Source: an uncultured Oscillospiraceae bacterium (GTDB lineage Bacteria; Bacillota; Clostridia; Oscillospirales; Acutalibacteraceae). From it: a stretch of DNA of 31,953 nucleotides. The position numbers and the translations under genes were made by a program. The stretch covers positions 1 through 31,953 of the forward strand of contig USLV01000003.1 in NCBI GenBank assembly GCA_900555705.1, read 5' to 3'. Every line of letters begins with the position of its first letter. Position 1 is the stretch's first letter. The notes under the pieces are model-generated. The model was not told the origin of the DNA. It saw only the letters and a list, made by a program, of their open reading frames with translations, and did not search any database. This document shows positions 22,915 through 31,602 of this stretch, in pieces.

Positions 22915-22958
22915 TCAAGAAAGAACGCTCTCCCGTGCCGTTTGGCACAGGAGAGCGT
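22915..22958 (-). terminator. Terminator of the flavodiiron gene
   Basis: On the minus strand ACGCTCTCC...GTGCC pairs with GGCAC...GGAGAGCGT with one mismatched pair, followed by TTCTTTCTT. It begins 6 nt after the stop of the minus-strand gene and faces the ribosomal terminator. Confidence 0.88.
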
Positions 22959-22963
22959 ACATT

Positions 22964-24127
22964 TTATTTGGACAGCAGCGCGTCTGCCAGCTGTTCCAAC
23001 GCCGGGATATCCGACTCCCTGAGCGTCGAGCGGATGGTTACAACCGGTTCGCAAAGGGTGATATCCTTCATGGCGGACACCACCTCGCGCATGGCCTTTG
23101 CCGCCGAGGGTGCCCAGCTGCCGTTCTCCAACAGTGCCACTCGCCGCTTCTGATAGTTCTTGCCCTTCAGATGCAGCAGAAAGCTCTCCATGCAGGGGAA
23201 GACATCCGCGTTGTAGGAGGCACCGGCCAGTACCAGCTTGTCATAGCGGAAGGCGTCCTCGATTGCCTCTGCCATATCGTCCCGCGCGAGGTCGGTGACC
23301 ACCACCTTTTTGGCACCCTTTTTCTCGAGTATCTCCGCCAATCGCCGGGCGGCAGCCATGGTATTGCCGTGGATGGAGGCACAGGCAATCAGCACACCAT
23401 CGTCCTCCGGCTCATAGCTGCTCCAGATCTGGTATTTTTCGAGATAATAGGCCAGGTTTTCGGACAGAATGGGCCCATGCAACGGACAAATGATCGCGAT
23501 GTGCAACGCAGCCGCCTTTTTGAGAACCGCCTGTACCTGTGCGCCGTATTTGCCGACAATGTTGAAATAATACCGCCGCGCCTCACACGCCCAGTCCTCG
23601 TCGGTGTCCAGCGCGCCGAATTTGCCAAAGCCGTCCGCGGAGAAGAGGATGTGCTCCGAGTGCTCATAGCTCATCATGACTTCGGGCCAGTGCACCATCG
23701 GCGCCATGACGAACTGCAAAGTATGCCGGCCGAGAGAGAGCGTGTCGCCCTCCTTGACCGTGATGGCTCGGCTTTCAAGGTCAAAATCAAAGAACTGACG
23801 CATCATGGTGAACGTTTTGACATTGCCGACGAGCTGCATTCCGGGATAACGCGCCGCCAGTATCTGAATGCTGCCCGCGTGATCCGGCTCCATATGCGAC
23901 ACAACCAGATAATCCGGCGTTCGGTCGCCCAGCACCTCCGCGAGATTGGCAAGCCATTCGTCGGTTCCACGGGGATCGACGGTATCCATAACGGCGATTT
24001 TCTCATCCATGATGACATAAGCGTTATACGACACCCCGTTCGGCACCACGTATTGGCTTTCAAAAAGATCAATGGTTTTATCATCCACACCGACATAATA
24101 GACGGTATCGGTTATGTGTTTGTTCAT
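22964..24127 (-). CDS. Flavodiiron protein (FprA-type oxygen/NO reductase)
   Basis: A 387-residue cytosolic enzyme that by family reduces O2 to water (or NO to N2O) with electrons from rubredoxin, protecting anaerobes. The N-terminal metallo-beta-lactamase-like domain has the diiron ligands His78, Glu80, Asp82 and His83 (HMEPDHAG), His146 (VHWPEV), Asp165 (FSADGFG) and His217 (CPLHGP). The C-terminal flavodoxin domain begins about residue 243 with the FMN-binding phosphate loop ASIHGNTMAAA. No rubredoxin domain is fused and no rubredoxin gene is adjacent. ATG 24127 has AAAGGA upstream and an extended -10 promoter (24162-24170). Confidence 0.95.
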   Translation of the reverse strand: MNKHITDTVYYVGVDDKTIDLFESQYVVPNGVSYNAYVIMDEKIAVMDTVDPRGTDEWLANLAEVLGDRTPDYLVVSHMEPDHAGSIQILAARYPGMQLVGNVKTFTMMRQFFDFDLESRAITVKEGDTLSLGRHTLQFVMAPMVHWPEVMMSYEHSEHILFSADGFGKFGALDTDEDWACEARRYYFNIVGKYGAQVQAVLKKAAALHIAIICPLHGPILSENLAYYLEKYQIWSSYEPEDDGVLIACASIHGNTMAAARRLAEILEKKGAKKVVVTDLARDDMAEAIEDAFRYDKLVLAGASYNADVFPCMESFLLHLKGKNYQKRRVALLENGSWAPSAAKAMREVVSAMKDITLCEPVVTIRSTLRESDIPALEQLADALLSK

Positions 24128-24161
24128 CCGGCATGTTCCTTTCCCTGTTTTTTATAATTTC

Positions 24162-24170
24162 AGTATAGCA
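24162..24170 (-). promoter_or_regulatory. Extended -10 promoter of the flavodiiron gene
   Basis: On the minus strand TGCTATACT gives an extended -10 element (TG one base before TATACT). No good -35 is present at 17 nt, which fits the extended type. The leader would be about 28 nt. Confidence 0.6.
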
Positions 24171-24204
24171 TACTTTTCACCTTTTTCCTACCCCCTAAAG
24201 CTGA

Positions 24205-24253
24205 AAAAACAGGCACAGGGCCGTATCCTTCCCGGATACGGCCCTGTGTTTTC
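24205..24253 (-). terminator. Terminator of the calcium ATPase gene
   Basis: On the minus strand ACACAGGGCCGTATCC pairs with GGATACGGCCCTGTGC, nearly perfectly, with loop GGGAA and followed by CTGTTTTTTC. It starts within a few bases of the ATPase stop codon. A/T flanks on both sides allow two-way action. Confidence 0.93.
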
Positions 24254-26917
24254 TTAAAGGGTACCCTTTCGGCCAAGCAGCCGCAGGAACAGCTTGCGGG
24301 CACAGTCGGCAGGCACAACCGAAAATGCGATCAGCAACACCCGCCAGAGCTCTCTTCCGGTCAGTCCTGCCGTACGGAAAAGGCTGCCGCCAAAATAGAT
24401 GAGCAATAGCTGAACTGCTGCGACGGCGGCCATGATGAGAACAAATGAGGGATTGCGATGCAGATGTGCCAGCAAATTGACCCGGTTGGTGCGGGCGCTG
24501 AAGCTGTTGAAAACCCCGCTGAATATGAAGAGCGCAAAAAATGCCGTCATCAGATAGATCGGATCGTTGGCATAACGGAAAAGCGGCTTGAGAAAATCCC
24601 ATTTCAGGAATACCAGACAGAGCAGCACGGTGAACAGGCCGGTACAGGTAATCTGATTGAACATATAGCGATTGAGAACCGGTTCGTCCCGCCGTTTGGG
24701 CGGTTCTTCCATGTATTCCTCAAGCGGCGGCTCCCCTGCAAAGGCCAGCCCCGCGAGCGTATCCATGATGATGTTGATCCAAAGCATCTGTACCACTGTC
24801 ACGGGCGTGTCGATACCGATGAAAGGCCCGAGAATCGAAATGCCAACGGCGCAGAGGTTCATGGTGAGCTGGAAGATGATGAATTTTCGAATACTCTTGA
24901 AAATCGTGCGGCCATAGAGAATCGCCCGGGCAATTGAGGCAAAGTTATCGTCGAGGATGACGATATCGCCCGCCTCCTTCGCAACCTCGGTACCGCTTCC
25001 CATCGCGAAGCCGACGTCCGCCTTCTTGAGTGCGGGCGCATCGTTGATGCCGTCGCCGGTCATGCCGACGACGAGTTCCATCTCCTGCGCCACCCGCACG
25101 AGGCGACTTTTGTCGGCGGGCAGTGCCCGCGCCACCACACGGAGCTGGGGGAGACGGCGTTTCAGCTGATCGTCGCTCAGCGCCGCGAGCTCGGTGCTGG
25201 TCAAAATCGCCTGTTCGCTGCTGCGTGCGTCCAGCAGTCCGGCCTCCCGGGCAATGGCAGCGGCGGTATCGCGGTTATCGCCCGTGATCATTACGGTCTG
25301 TACTCCTGCTTTATGTACGCAGGCAATGGCTTCGCGCGCCTCCGGTCGCACATCGTCCCGGATCCCGACCAGTCCAATGAGGATCAGATTGGAAAAATCT
25401 CCGTTTTCGGAAAACGGCGCATCGCTTGCGGCGAGAACCAGCACCCGCATGGCGTGTCGGGTCATCTCCCGCCATTCGGATTCCACCGCTGCCCGTTCGG
25501 TAAGCAGACCTACTTGCCCCTCCCGGTCATAACGACGAGTACAGGCCGCGAGCAGCTTCTCCGGTGCGCCCTTCACCAGTGTCAGCCGGCGTGCCCCCTC
25601 GAGCTGTACAGCGGCGAGTTTGCGGGCGCTGTCGAAGGGGAGACGGCGGACCACACGGCAGCCGTCCGCCCCCCGCATATTCCCGGCGGATACGAATTCA
25701 AGCAGCGCCCGGTCGGTGGCGTTTCCGCCGACCGCCCTGCCGGACGCAAGCTGGCTCTCGGAATTGTGTGTGCCGGACAGCCGCACAAGCTCCCAGAGAG
25801 CCGCACGACGCAGATCGGCAGCGCGCGAATAGACTGTGCCGTCTCCATCGACAAAACGAGTCACTTCGAGCTTGCCGCGAGTCAGCGTCCCGGTCTTGTC
25901 GGTAAAGAGGATATTGAGACTGCCGGAGGTCTCGATGCCGACCAGCTTGCGTACCAGAACGTTATCCCGCAGCATTCGCCGCATGTTGGAGGAGAGCACC
26001 ACCGTAATCATCATCGGCAGTCCCTCCGGCACCGCCACCACCACAACGGTGATAGCCAGCGTCACGGCATGGATTACATGGCTGAACAGCACGGCGGGTT
26101 CACTGAACTGGGCGAGTACCGCCGCCATATCAAAGCCCTTGTCAATCACCATCGAATGGAACAGATCGGCGGCAGCAACCAAACCGGCCGCAATATAGCC
26201 GAGGCGGCTGATGGTGTGGGCCAGACCGGCCAGCCGCACCTTAAGTGGGCTCTCCCGCGTGTCCTCCTGCAATTCCCGGGCGACGCCGCCGTAGAAGGTG
26301 GCGTCACCAACCCGCTCGACCAGCAGCAGCCCGTCGCCGGAACAGACGACGCTGCCGCGGAACAGTTCGCCGCCCGCGTGCAGATCTCCGGCGAAGGGCG
26401 TGTCCCCCGGTGTCTTGCGCGCCTCACGGCTCTCACCGTTTAGAGCGGATTGATCCACTGCGAGAGAACCCTCGATCAGCCGTCCATCCGCCGGAATCCG
26501 TTCCCCGGCCTGCAACAGCACCACATCGCCCACCACGATCTCCCCGACCGGCAGAATCGTGATTTCTCCGTCCCGCCGTACCCGGCAGGTGATGCGCGCG
26601 GCATCCTCCTGTAGTCGGACAAAGGCGGATTCGCTGCCGTATTCCGAGAGAGTGGAGACAAAGGTCGCGAGAAAGACCGCGATGGCGATGCCCGCTGACT
26701 CATACCAGTCGAAATGATGAAACATAAAGAGCAGATTGACTGCCAATGCCGCCAGCAGCACTTTGATAATCGGGTCACCGAAGCTGCTGAGAAACTGGCG
26801 AAAAAAGCTGTTCCGCCGTCGTCCGGACAGCTCGTTGGAGCCGTATTTCTCCCGTGCGGCCGCCGCCTCCGCGGCTGTCAGTCCGCGCGCCCCTCCGTTT
26901 CGGGTTTCGATCGTCAC
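24254..26917 (-). CDS. Calcium-transporting P-type ATPase (P2, PMCA-like)
   Basis: An 887-residue membrane pump. It has the cation-ATPase N-terminal domain (LTAAEAAAAREKYGSNEL) and the actuator loop with NGES. M4 carries PEGLP (Glu298), and the phosphorylation site DKTGTLT has Asp340. The hinge is MTGDGINDAP. M6 (WINIIMDTLAGLAFAGEPP) matches the Asn/Asp-bearing calcium-binding helix of PMCA/PMR1-type pumps. It probably exports Ca2+ from the cytoplasm in exchange for protons; Mn2+ is also possible. The C-terminus has four more helices and no calmodulin-type tail. The start is GTG 26917 with AAGGGG upstream. A weak promoter candidate (-10 TATGAT at 26952-26947) lies 30 nt before it. Confidence 0.93.
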   Translation of the reverse strand: MTIETRNGGARGLTAAEAAAAREKYGSNELSGRRRNSFFRQFLSSFGDPIIKVLLAALAVNLLFMFHHFDWYESAGIAIAVFLATFVSTLSEYGSESAFVRLQEDAARITCRVRRDGEITILPVGEIVVGDVVLLQAGERIPADGRLIEGSLAVDQSALNGESREARKTPGDTPFAGDLHAGGELFRGSVVCSGDGLLLVERVGDATFYGGVARELQEDTRESPLKVRLAGLAHTISRLGYIAAGLVAAADLFHSMVIDKGFDMAAVLAQFSEPAVLFSHVIHAVTLAITVVVVAVPEGLPMMITVVLSSNMRRMLRDNVLVRKLVGIETSGSLNILFTDKTGTLTRGKLEVTRFVDGDGTVYSRAADLRRAALWELVRLSGTHNSESQLASGRAVGGNATDRALLEFVSAGNMRGADGCRVVRRLPFDSARKLAAVQLEGARRLTLVKGAPEKLLAACTRRYDREGQVGLLTERAAVESEWREMTRHAMRVLVLAASDAPFSENGDFSNLILIGLVGIRDDVRPEAREAIACVHKAGVQTVMITGDNRDTAAAIAREAGLLDARSSEQAILTSTELAALSDDQLKRRLPQLRVVARALPADKSRLVRVAQEMELVVGMTGDGINDAPALKKADVGFAMGSGTEVAKEAGDIVILDDNFASIARAILYGRTIFKSIRKFIIFQLTMNLCAVGISILGPFIGIDTPVTVVQMLWINIIMDTLAGLAFAGEPPLEEYMEEPPKRRDEPVLNRYMFNQITCTGLFTVLLCLVFLKWDFLKPLFRYANDPIYLMTAFFALFIFSGVFNSFSARTNRVNLLAHLHRNPSFVLIMAAVAAVQLLLIYFGGSLFRTAGLTGRELWRVLLIAFSVVPADCARKLFLRLLGRKGTL

Positions 26918-27013
26918 AACCCCACCCCTTCCCTGTCGTTCTCTCCATCATATTCCGATGGGACAGCCATTATGCCTGACTGCTTTCCGCATCTGGAAAG
27001 CGCTGGGCGGCTA

Positions 27014-27042
27014 TTGACAAGTCACCGAAAAGCATGTATACT
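27014..27042 (+). promoter_or_regulatory. Promoter of the dockerin esterase gene
   Basis: A perfect TTGACA (27014-27019) and TATACT (27037-27042) are separated by 17 nt. The -10 is identical to that of the GH31 gene and the spacing is the same. The leader is about 113 nt. Confidence 0.9.
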
Positions 27043-27060
27043 TTGTTTATAAATTATGGG

Positions 27061-27097
27061 GCAAGCGGCGCGAAATTTTGCGATTTCTGCCGGTTGC
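27061..27097 (+). other. Hairpin in the esterase 5' leader
   Basis: GCAAGCGGC (27061-27069) pairs with GCCGGTTGC (27089-27097) with one mismatch, and inner arms GAAAT/ATTTC extend the stem. It lies near the 5' end of the mRNA and could stabilise it. No T run follows. Confidence 0.45.
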
Positions 27098-27162
27098 TTT
27101 ATGAGGCGTCCCTGAACTGCCGGGGGTTATCGGCGGGAATATAGAAAAGGAGTATCAGGCAT

Positions 27163-30100
27163 ATGAACACACATTCCGGATTGTCCCGGGCACTGTCGGT
27201 TCTGCTGAGTGTCGCGATGCTGTTCGGCCTGCTGTCGGTCGGCGCGTTGGGCGTCTTTGCCGAGGGCGAGACTGAAGAGCCGGCAGAGAAACCCTATGTC
27301 GTTATCAGCGACTGTGACAGCGAGGCCGGCTGGAATATTTCCGGCAACGTCAAAAAGGGACTCGACACTGATGACAAGAAGCAGGGAGCTGCTTCGCTCG
27401 TCGCGGCAGGAGGCGGCGACGAGGGCAACAACAAATACGTGAACTTCATGGGGTATTCCTTTGACACGCCGATCCCGGCGGATTGGGACCATGTCTACAT
27501 GGAGTTCTGGCTCTACATCAACGACGTCGACAAGCTCGACAAATTTGTCATTGAGATTTCAGAGGTTGTCGACAAAATCGAGTCACAATGGGCGAAGCCA
27601 AACAATCAGATCCCCGGTCTGCAAAACGGCTGGAACAAAATACTGCTGGATATGGGCAGCAGCGCCGAGCTGGCGGAAAAGACCAACCCCGGAGTGGAGA
27701 AAAAAGGTTTCACAATCGTTAAGAACATCCGCATCTTTGATACGGCGGCCAAAGAGGGCCTCGTCCTGAAGATCGACGACGTCTGCCTGTCGAAAGGCGG
27801 CGCGGCCGAGGATATCGCGGCGCTGGAGGCGCAGCTGACGGACGCTGCCGCGTTCACCGATGAGGCGCTTGCCGAATTCGATGCAGAAAACGTCGCTGTT
27901 TTCAAGGCTGCTCTGGCGAGAGCTGAAGAAGTCAAGGCGCAGCTCGAGACCGAGAACAAGCCGACTCAGCGCGATGTCGATGCGGCGGCGGAATATCTCG
28001 CGTCGACGATGGCGAAGCTGAATTATGATGCCGGCGTTTCCGAGAAGACGCTGCTGCTGCACGGCCGTACATACTATCAGAACAAGGCACTGATGCTGTA
28101 CTGGACCAATTCCGGCTTCACTTTTAACTTCGAGGGTACCGGTGCGACGGCGCATATGACTGCCAGCAGCATCGCGGAAAATGTACGCGGCTATGTGAAT
28201 GTCTATGTCGACGGCGCGCTGACCCCGACCAAAACCATCTGCCTCGACAAGGCGGATGGGGACTATGTCCTTGCTGAGGGCCTGGAGGCCGGCAAGCACA
28301 CCATTGAGGTGCGCAAGCGCAACGAGGCGAACTATGGCGGCTCCGCCACCATCGGCGTCTCCGAGATCGCGATTGCCGACGGCGAGTTCCTTGCGCCTCC
28401 CGAGGCTGCCGAAAGACGAATTGAAGTGATCGGCGACTCGATCACCAGCGGTTTCGGCAACCTGATCACGAATGGTCAGGGCAATTATACCTCCTCCACC
28501 GTGGAGGGAACCATGACCTATGCGGCGCTGACCGGCAAGGCCTTCGGCGCCGAGGCGAATATCCTCTCCCGCAGCGGCATCCGTTTTGTCTACAGCAACC
28601 CGGAACTCGACAAGGTGGATTCCTGGTATCAGCATTACGGCAATACCGCGACGCTGCCGGGCGATAACCGCTGCAACGATCCGTGGGACTTCGAGGCGAA
28701 GCCGAATGATGTCGTAATTGTCAATCTCGGCACCAATGACAACGGCGCCCGGTATAAGAACGGCACCTCGATTTCCGATGCAGATGTCCAGAAGGACGCG
28801 GCTGCGTTCCTCGAGCTGATCCGTGAGAAAAACCCGGATGCGCTGATCGTCTGGACCTACGGCATCATGGGTTCCGGCCGTGTGGAGGCCATCAAAGCCG
28901 CCATTGCGCAGCTGAATGAGGCGGGCGACGAGAACATCTACTTCCTCCCGCTGGATCGTATCTCTCCCCCGACGGAAGAAACCGGTCTCGGCAGCCATCC
29001 GACGGTTGCGACCAGCATCAACCGCAGCTTTGACCTTGTCAAATTTATTGCGGAGAAAACCGGTTGGGACTACAACTTCGACGCGCAGGTCGCGACCCAG
29101 ATCGCGATGGTCTCCGAGTACACCGATGAGGTGCTCGAGGGCTACACCGAGGCGTCTGCGAAGGCGCTGAAGGACGCGGTTGCCGCGGCCAAGGCGCTGA
29201 CCGATGAGGCGACCGATGAGGAGACCCTCGCGGCCATCAAGGCGATTCAGGTGGCAAAGGTCGGTCTGATTCTCGCCGGCGTCGACTATTCCTACGGTTC
29301 TGTGGATGTTTCCACTGGCGAGATGGTTGGCCACAATGCGGAGATCGTTGGACTGGGTAATGCGGTCACGCTCGGCGATGCGCCCGGCGAGACGAAGGCG
29401 TATGCGCTGCCGAACCAGAATCAGGGCTTCGGCGTCAAGGTTGACCCGCGCGTTTTTGCCGCGGACAATCAGAATATCACCATCCAGATCGAGTATTACA
29501 TGGACAGCAAGATCACCCAGGCGAACACCCGTCTGAACCTGACGTATAAGAATGCGGCGGGCCAGGATGTGCGTGTCACTCTGCGTCAGGAGGCGCTCGA
29601 CGGGTTTGTCGGTGCCGAGGTTGATAAGTGGGCGACTTGGGAGCTGAAGCTGACCGACGCCGCGTTTGGCGATCAGACAGTGGCGAACAGCGCCAACTTC
29701 AGCCTGATCAAATGGGGTTATGGCAACGAACAGAGCGACGGCCAGGATATCATCTATATCCGTAGCATTAAGGTGATGAGCACACCGACAGCACTGGATA
29801 CAGAAGCGCTGGAGGACAAGATCGCCGAGGCGGAGGCGCTGGATGCGGCTCTGTACACCGAGGAGAGCTTCGAAGCGCTGGAGACTGCTCTGGCGGAGGC
29901 GAAGGCTGTACTGGCCGAGCCGGAATCCCAGAAGGCGATCGACGATGCGCTGACCGCGCTGACCGAAGCCATGGAGGAGCTCGAGGAACTGCCGACGACG
30001 ATTGACCGTGAGATGCTGGAGGCGGTCATTGAGGCGATCGAGACGGAGCTGAATCCGGCAGATTTCACCAAGGAGAGCTTTGCTGCTCTGATGACTGCGG

Positions 30101-30642
30101 TGGATGCGGCGAAGAAGGTTCTGGAAAATGCAGAGGCGACCGACGAGGAAATCGCGGAAGCTTATGCGGCGTTGGAAGAGGCGCTGGAGAACCTGGTTGT
30201 GCTCTTCCCGAAGACCGGCGATATCGATCGCAACGGTGTGGTCAACACCACCGATGCGCGTCTGGCGCTGCAATATGCGGTTGAGAAAATCACGTTGGAT
30301 GAAACCCAGCTGCTGCTCGCCGATGTCGACGGGGACGGTGAGGTCAACACCACCGATGCCCGCCTGATTCTGCAGTATGCGGTTGAAAAGATCGATGTTT
30401 TTCCTGCCGACATTGTGACGGTGGAGAATCTGCAGACGGCGATTACACAGGCGGAGGCGCTGCTGCCGCAGATGGACGGTGTCTACACCGAGGAGAGCAT
30501 CGCGGCTGTGACCGAAGCGATCGAGGCTGCGAAGAAGGTTGTGGCGGACGAAGAGGCCGTCAATGATGACCGGCTGAACGCGCTGCTGAATCTCACGCTG
30601 TCCCTCGCGTTCCTGGAGCCGCTGGATCAGCCAGAGGTGTAA
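27163..30642 (+). CDS. Secreted multimodular CE2-like SGNH esterase with internal dockerin
   Basis: A 1159-residue secreted protein. The signal peptide ends near VFA-EG (residue 33). A beta-rich, CBM-like module follows (about 45-212), then FIVAR-like helices (216-290), the CE2-type N-terminal jelly roll (297-405) and an SGNH esterase domain (418-636). The nucleophile is Ser426 in VIGDSITSGFGN, with NLGTND as block III and His612 in GSHPT. CE2 enzymes remove acetyl groups from xylan or glucomannan. After it come more FIVAR-like helices (640-705), a second beta-rich module (707-868), two FIVAR-like repeats (876-1012), a type I dockerin (1018-1083) and a last helical module to the end. The dockerin is internal rather than terminal. 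ATG 27163 follows AAAAGGAG. It is monocistronic, with promoter and terminator. Confidence 0.9.
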   Translation: MNTHSGLSRALSVLLSVAMLFGLLSVGALGVFAEGETEEPAEKPYVVISDCDSEAGWNISGNVKKGLDTDDKKQGAASLVAAGGGDEGNNKYVNFMGYSFDTPIPADWDHVYMEFWLYINDVDKLDKFVIEISEVVDKIESQWAKPNNQIPGLQNGWNKILLDMGSSAELAEKTNPGVEKKGFTIVKNIRIFDTAAKEGLVLKIDDVCLSKGGAAEDIAALEAQLTDAAAFTDEALAEFDAENVAVFKAALARAEEVKAQLETENKPTQRDVDAAAEYLASTMAKLNYDAGVSEKTLLLHGRTYYQNKALMLYWTNSGFTFNFEGTGATAHMTASSIAENVRGYVNVYVDGALTPTKTICLDKADGDYVLAEGLEAGKHTIEVRKRNEANYGGSATIGVSEIAIADGEFLAPPEAAERRIEVIGDSITSGFGNLITNGQGNYTSSTVEGTMTYAALTGKAFGAEANILSRSGIRFVYSNPELDKVDSWYQHYGNTATLPGDNRCNDPWDFEAKPNDVVIVNLGTNDNGARYKNGTSISDADVQKDAAAFLELIREKNPDALIVWTYGIMGSGRVEAIKAAIAQLNEAGDENIYFLPLDRISPPTEETGLGSHPTVATSINRSFDLVKFIAEKTGWDYNFDAQVATQIAMVSEYTDEVLEGYTEASAKALKDAVAAAKALTDEATDEETLAAIKAIQVAKVGLILAGVDYSYGSVDVSTGEMVGHNAEIVGLGNAVTLGDAPGETKAYALPNQNQGFGVKVDPRVFAADNQNITIQIEYYMDSKITQANTRLNLTYKNAAGQDVRVTLRQEALDGFVGAEVDKWATWELKLTDAAFGDQTVANSANFSLIKWGYGNEQSDGQDIIYIRSIKVMSTPTALDTEALEDKIAEAEALDAALYTEESFEALETALAEAKAVLAEPESQKAIDDALTALTEAMEELEELPTTIDREMLEAVIEAIETELNPADFTKESFAALMTAVDAAKKVLENAEATDEEIAEAYAALEEALENLVVLFPKTGDIDRNGVVNTTDARLALQYAVEKITLDETQLLLADVDGDGEVNTTDARLILQYAVEKIDVFPADIVTVENLQTAITQAEALLPQMDGVYTEESIAAVTEAIEAAKKVVADEEAVNDDRLNALLNLTLSLAFLEPLDQPEV

Positions 30643-30670
30643 GGAAAAGCACTTTCTGTAAAAGCATATA

Positions 30671-30717
30671 AAAGAACGCCGCTCAGAAGCTGAATGCTTC
30701 CGGGCGGCGTTCTTTTT
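30671..30717 (+). terminator. Terminator of the esterase gene
   Basis: AAGAACGCCGC pairs with the GCGGCGTTCTT arm, with an inner AGC/GCT hairpin, followed by TTTTT. A's on the 5' side may let it also serve the convergent ybaK gene ending at 30736. Confidence 0.92.
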
Positions 30718-30735
30718 GGGGAAAGGGCCGAAGCA

Positions 30736-31236
30736 TCAGAGGGAATCTGCTGCTTCGGCCGATGTTGTGATATCTGCCGTCTGTCCGCGAACCAGCCGGA
30801 TCAGGTCGTCCGGGCGGGCTTCGATCTGATAGCCGATTTTGCCGGCGCTGACGAGGATTGTCTCCTGTGCTGTGACTTCCGTCGCAAAGGTAGTGAAAAA
30901 CGCCTTTTTCATGCCGACCGATGAACAGCCGCCCCGAACATAACCGGTCAGCGGCAGCAGCTCGCCGACGTGGATCATGGCAACCGACTTCTCCTTAACA
31001 GCTCGAGCGGCCTTTTTCAGATCCAGCTCCGCCGCCACCGGCAGCACGAAAACAAAATAAGCGCCGGAGGCGCCGCGGGTCACCAATGTTTTAAACACAT
31101 GGGCCGGATCCTGGCCGGTCAGACGGGCAATTCCGATCCCGTCGACAGCTTCCTCACCGTGGGGATATTCATGCGGCGTATAGGGAACCTTCTTCTGCTC
31201 CAGAATCCGCATGACATTGGTTTTATAGATCGCCAT
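30736..31236 (-). CDS. ybaK: Cys-tRNA(Pro)/Cys-tRNA(Cys) deacylase, YbaK/EbsC type
   Basis: A 166-residue protein of the YbaK/INS editing family, which hydrolyses cysteine wrongly attached to tRNA(Pro). Diagnostic parts are the catalytic lysine in VFKTLV (Lys49), FVLPVAAELDLKKAA and GGCSSVGMKK. ATG 31236 follows AAAGGAG. Its start lies inside the tail of the decayed methyltransferase gene upstream, so it was probably co-transcribed and perhaps coupled with it. No prolyl-tRNA synthetase gene is adjacent. Confidence 0.94.
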   Translation of the reverse strand: MAIYKTNVMRILEQKKVPYTPHEYPHGEEAVDGIGIARLTGQDPAHVFKTLVTRGASGAYFVFVLPVAAELDLKKAARAVKEKSVAMIHVGELLPLTGYVRGGCSSVGMKKAFFTTFATEVTAQETILVSAGKIGYQIEARPDDLIRLVRGQTADITTSAEAADSL

Positions 31237-31602
31237 TTTTTATCGCTCCTTTTTTTGCAGCCAGCAGCGTGGTGTTCTCCTCGCGACAGAGGGCCTAAAC
31301 CGCTGAAAAACCCGCCTTGCGCAGCAGCGCCATCTGCTGCGCGGCCGTGCAGGGGATGGCGCAGTGACAGCGCACCTCCGGCGGAATACCCTGCTCCTAC
31401 TGCAGTCGTCCATTCTCCAGCCACCAGTGCTGCGCTTCTTCGCTCGTGACCATATACACCGTCTGGCTACAGCGCCCGGTACCGCAACCCAAATCCAGCA
31501 GGGACTCTACCGTTTCGGGCGTCCCGGGCCCTCCCGAAGCATGCGCTTGTCATAGCTGGCCGTCCGCGCCTCGAAAAAGGCGTCCATTCGTTTCAGCCTC
31601 AT
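31223..31602 (-). pseudogene. Decayed class I SAM-dependent methyltransferase
   Basis: The start (MRLKRMDAFFEARTASYDKRMLREGPG) fits small class I methyltransferases, with ATG 31602 overlapping the upstream ABC-F stop (ATGA). The frame then breaks. In another frame ETVESLLDLGCGTG restores motif I, but the following 80 or so residues of the Rossmann core are missing. The sequence resumes as a C-terminal part (EEAQHWWLENG, then GIPPEV and RKAGFSAV) interrupted by two in-frame TAG codons. It ends LLAAKKGAI just into ybaK. A frameshift, an internal deletion and two stops make a pseudogene the best reading. Poor assembly near a contig end is the alternative. Confidence 0.75.

Noticed and set aside
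25313..26443. 376-codon plus-strand ORF opposite the calcium ATPase
   Set aside because: Shadow of the ATPase; no SD and no domain.
27583..30273. 896-codon minus-strand ORF opposite the dockerin esterase
   Set aside because: Very long, but it is a codon-register shadow of a GC-rich gene. It has no SD, no recognisable domain, and unusual Arg/His/Leu-rich composition.
6314..30411. The near-identical dockerin segments as copies of a mobile element
   Set aside because: Similarity follows the protein module only, with different flanking DNA and no terminal repeats; this is normal within a dockerin family.
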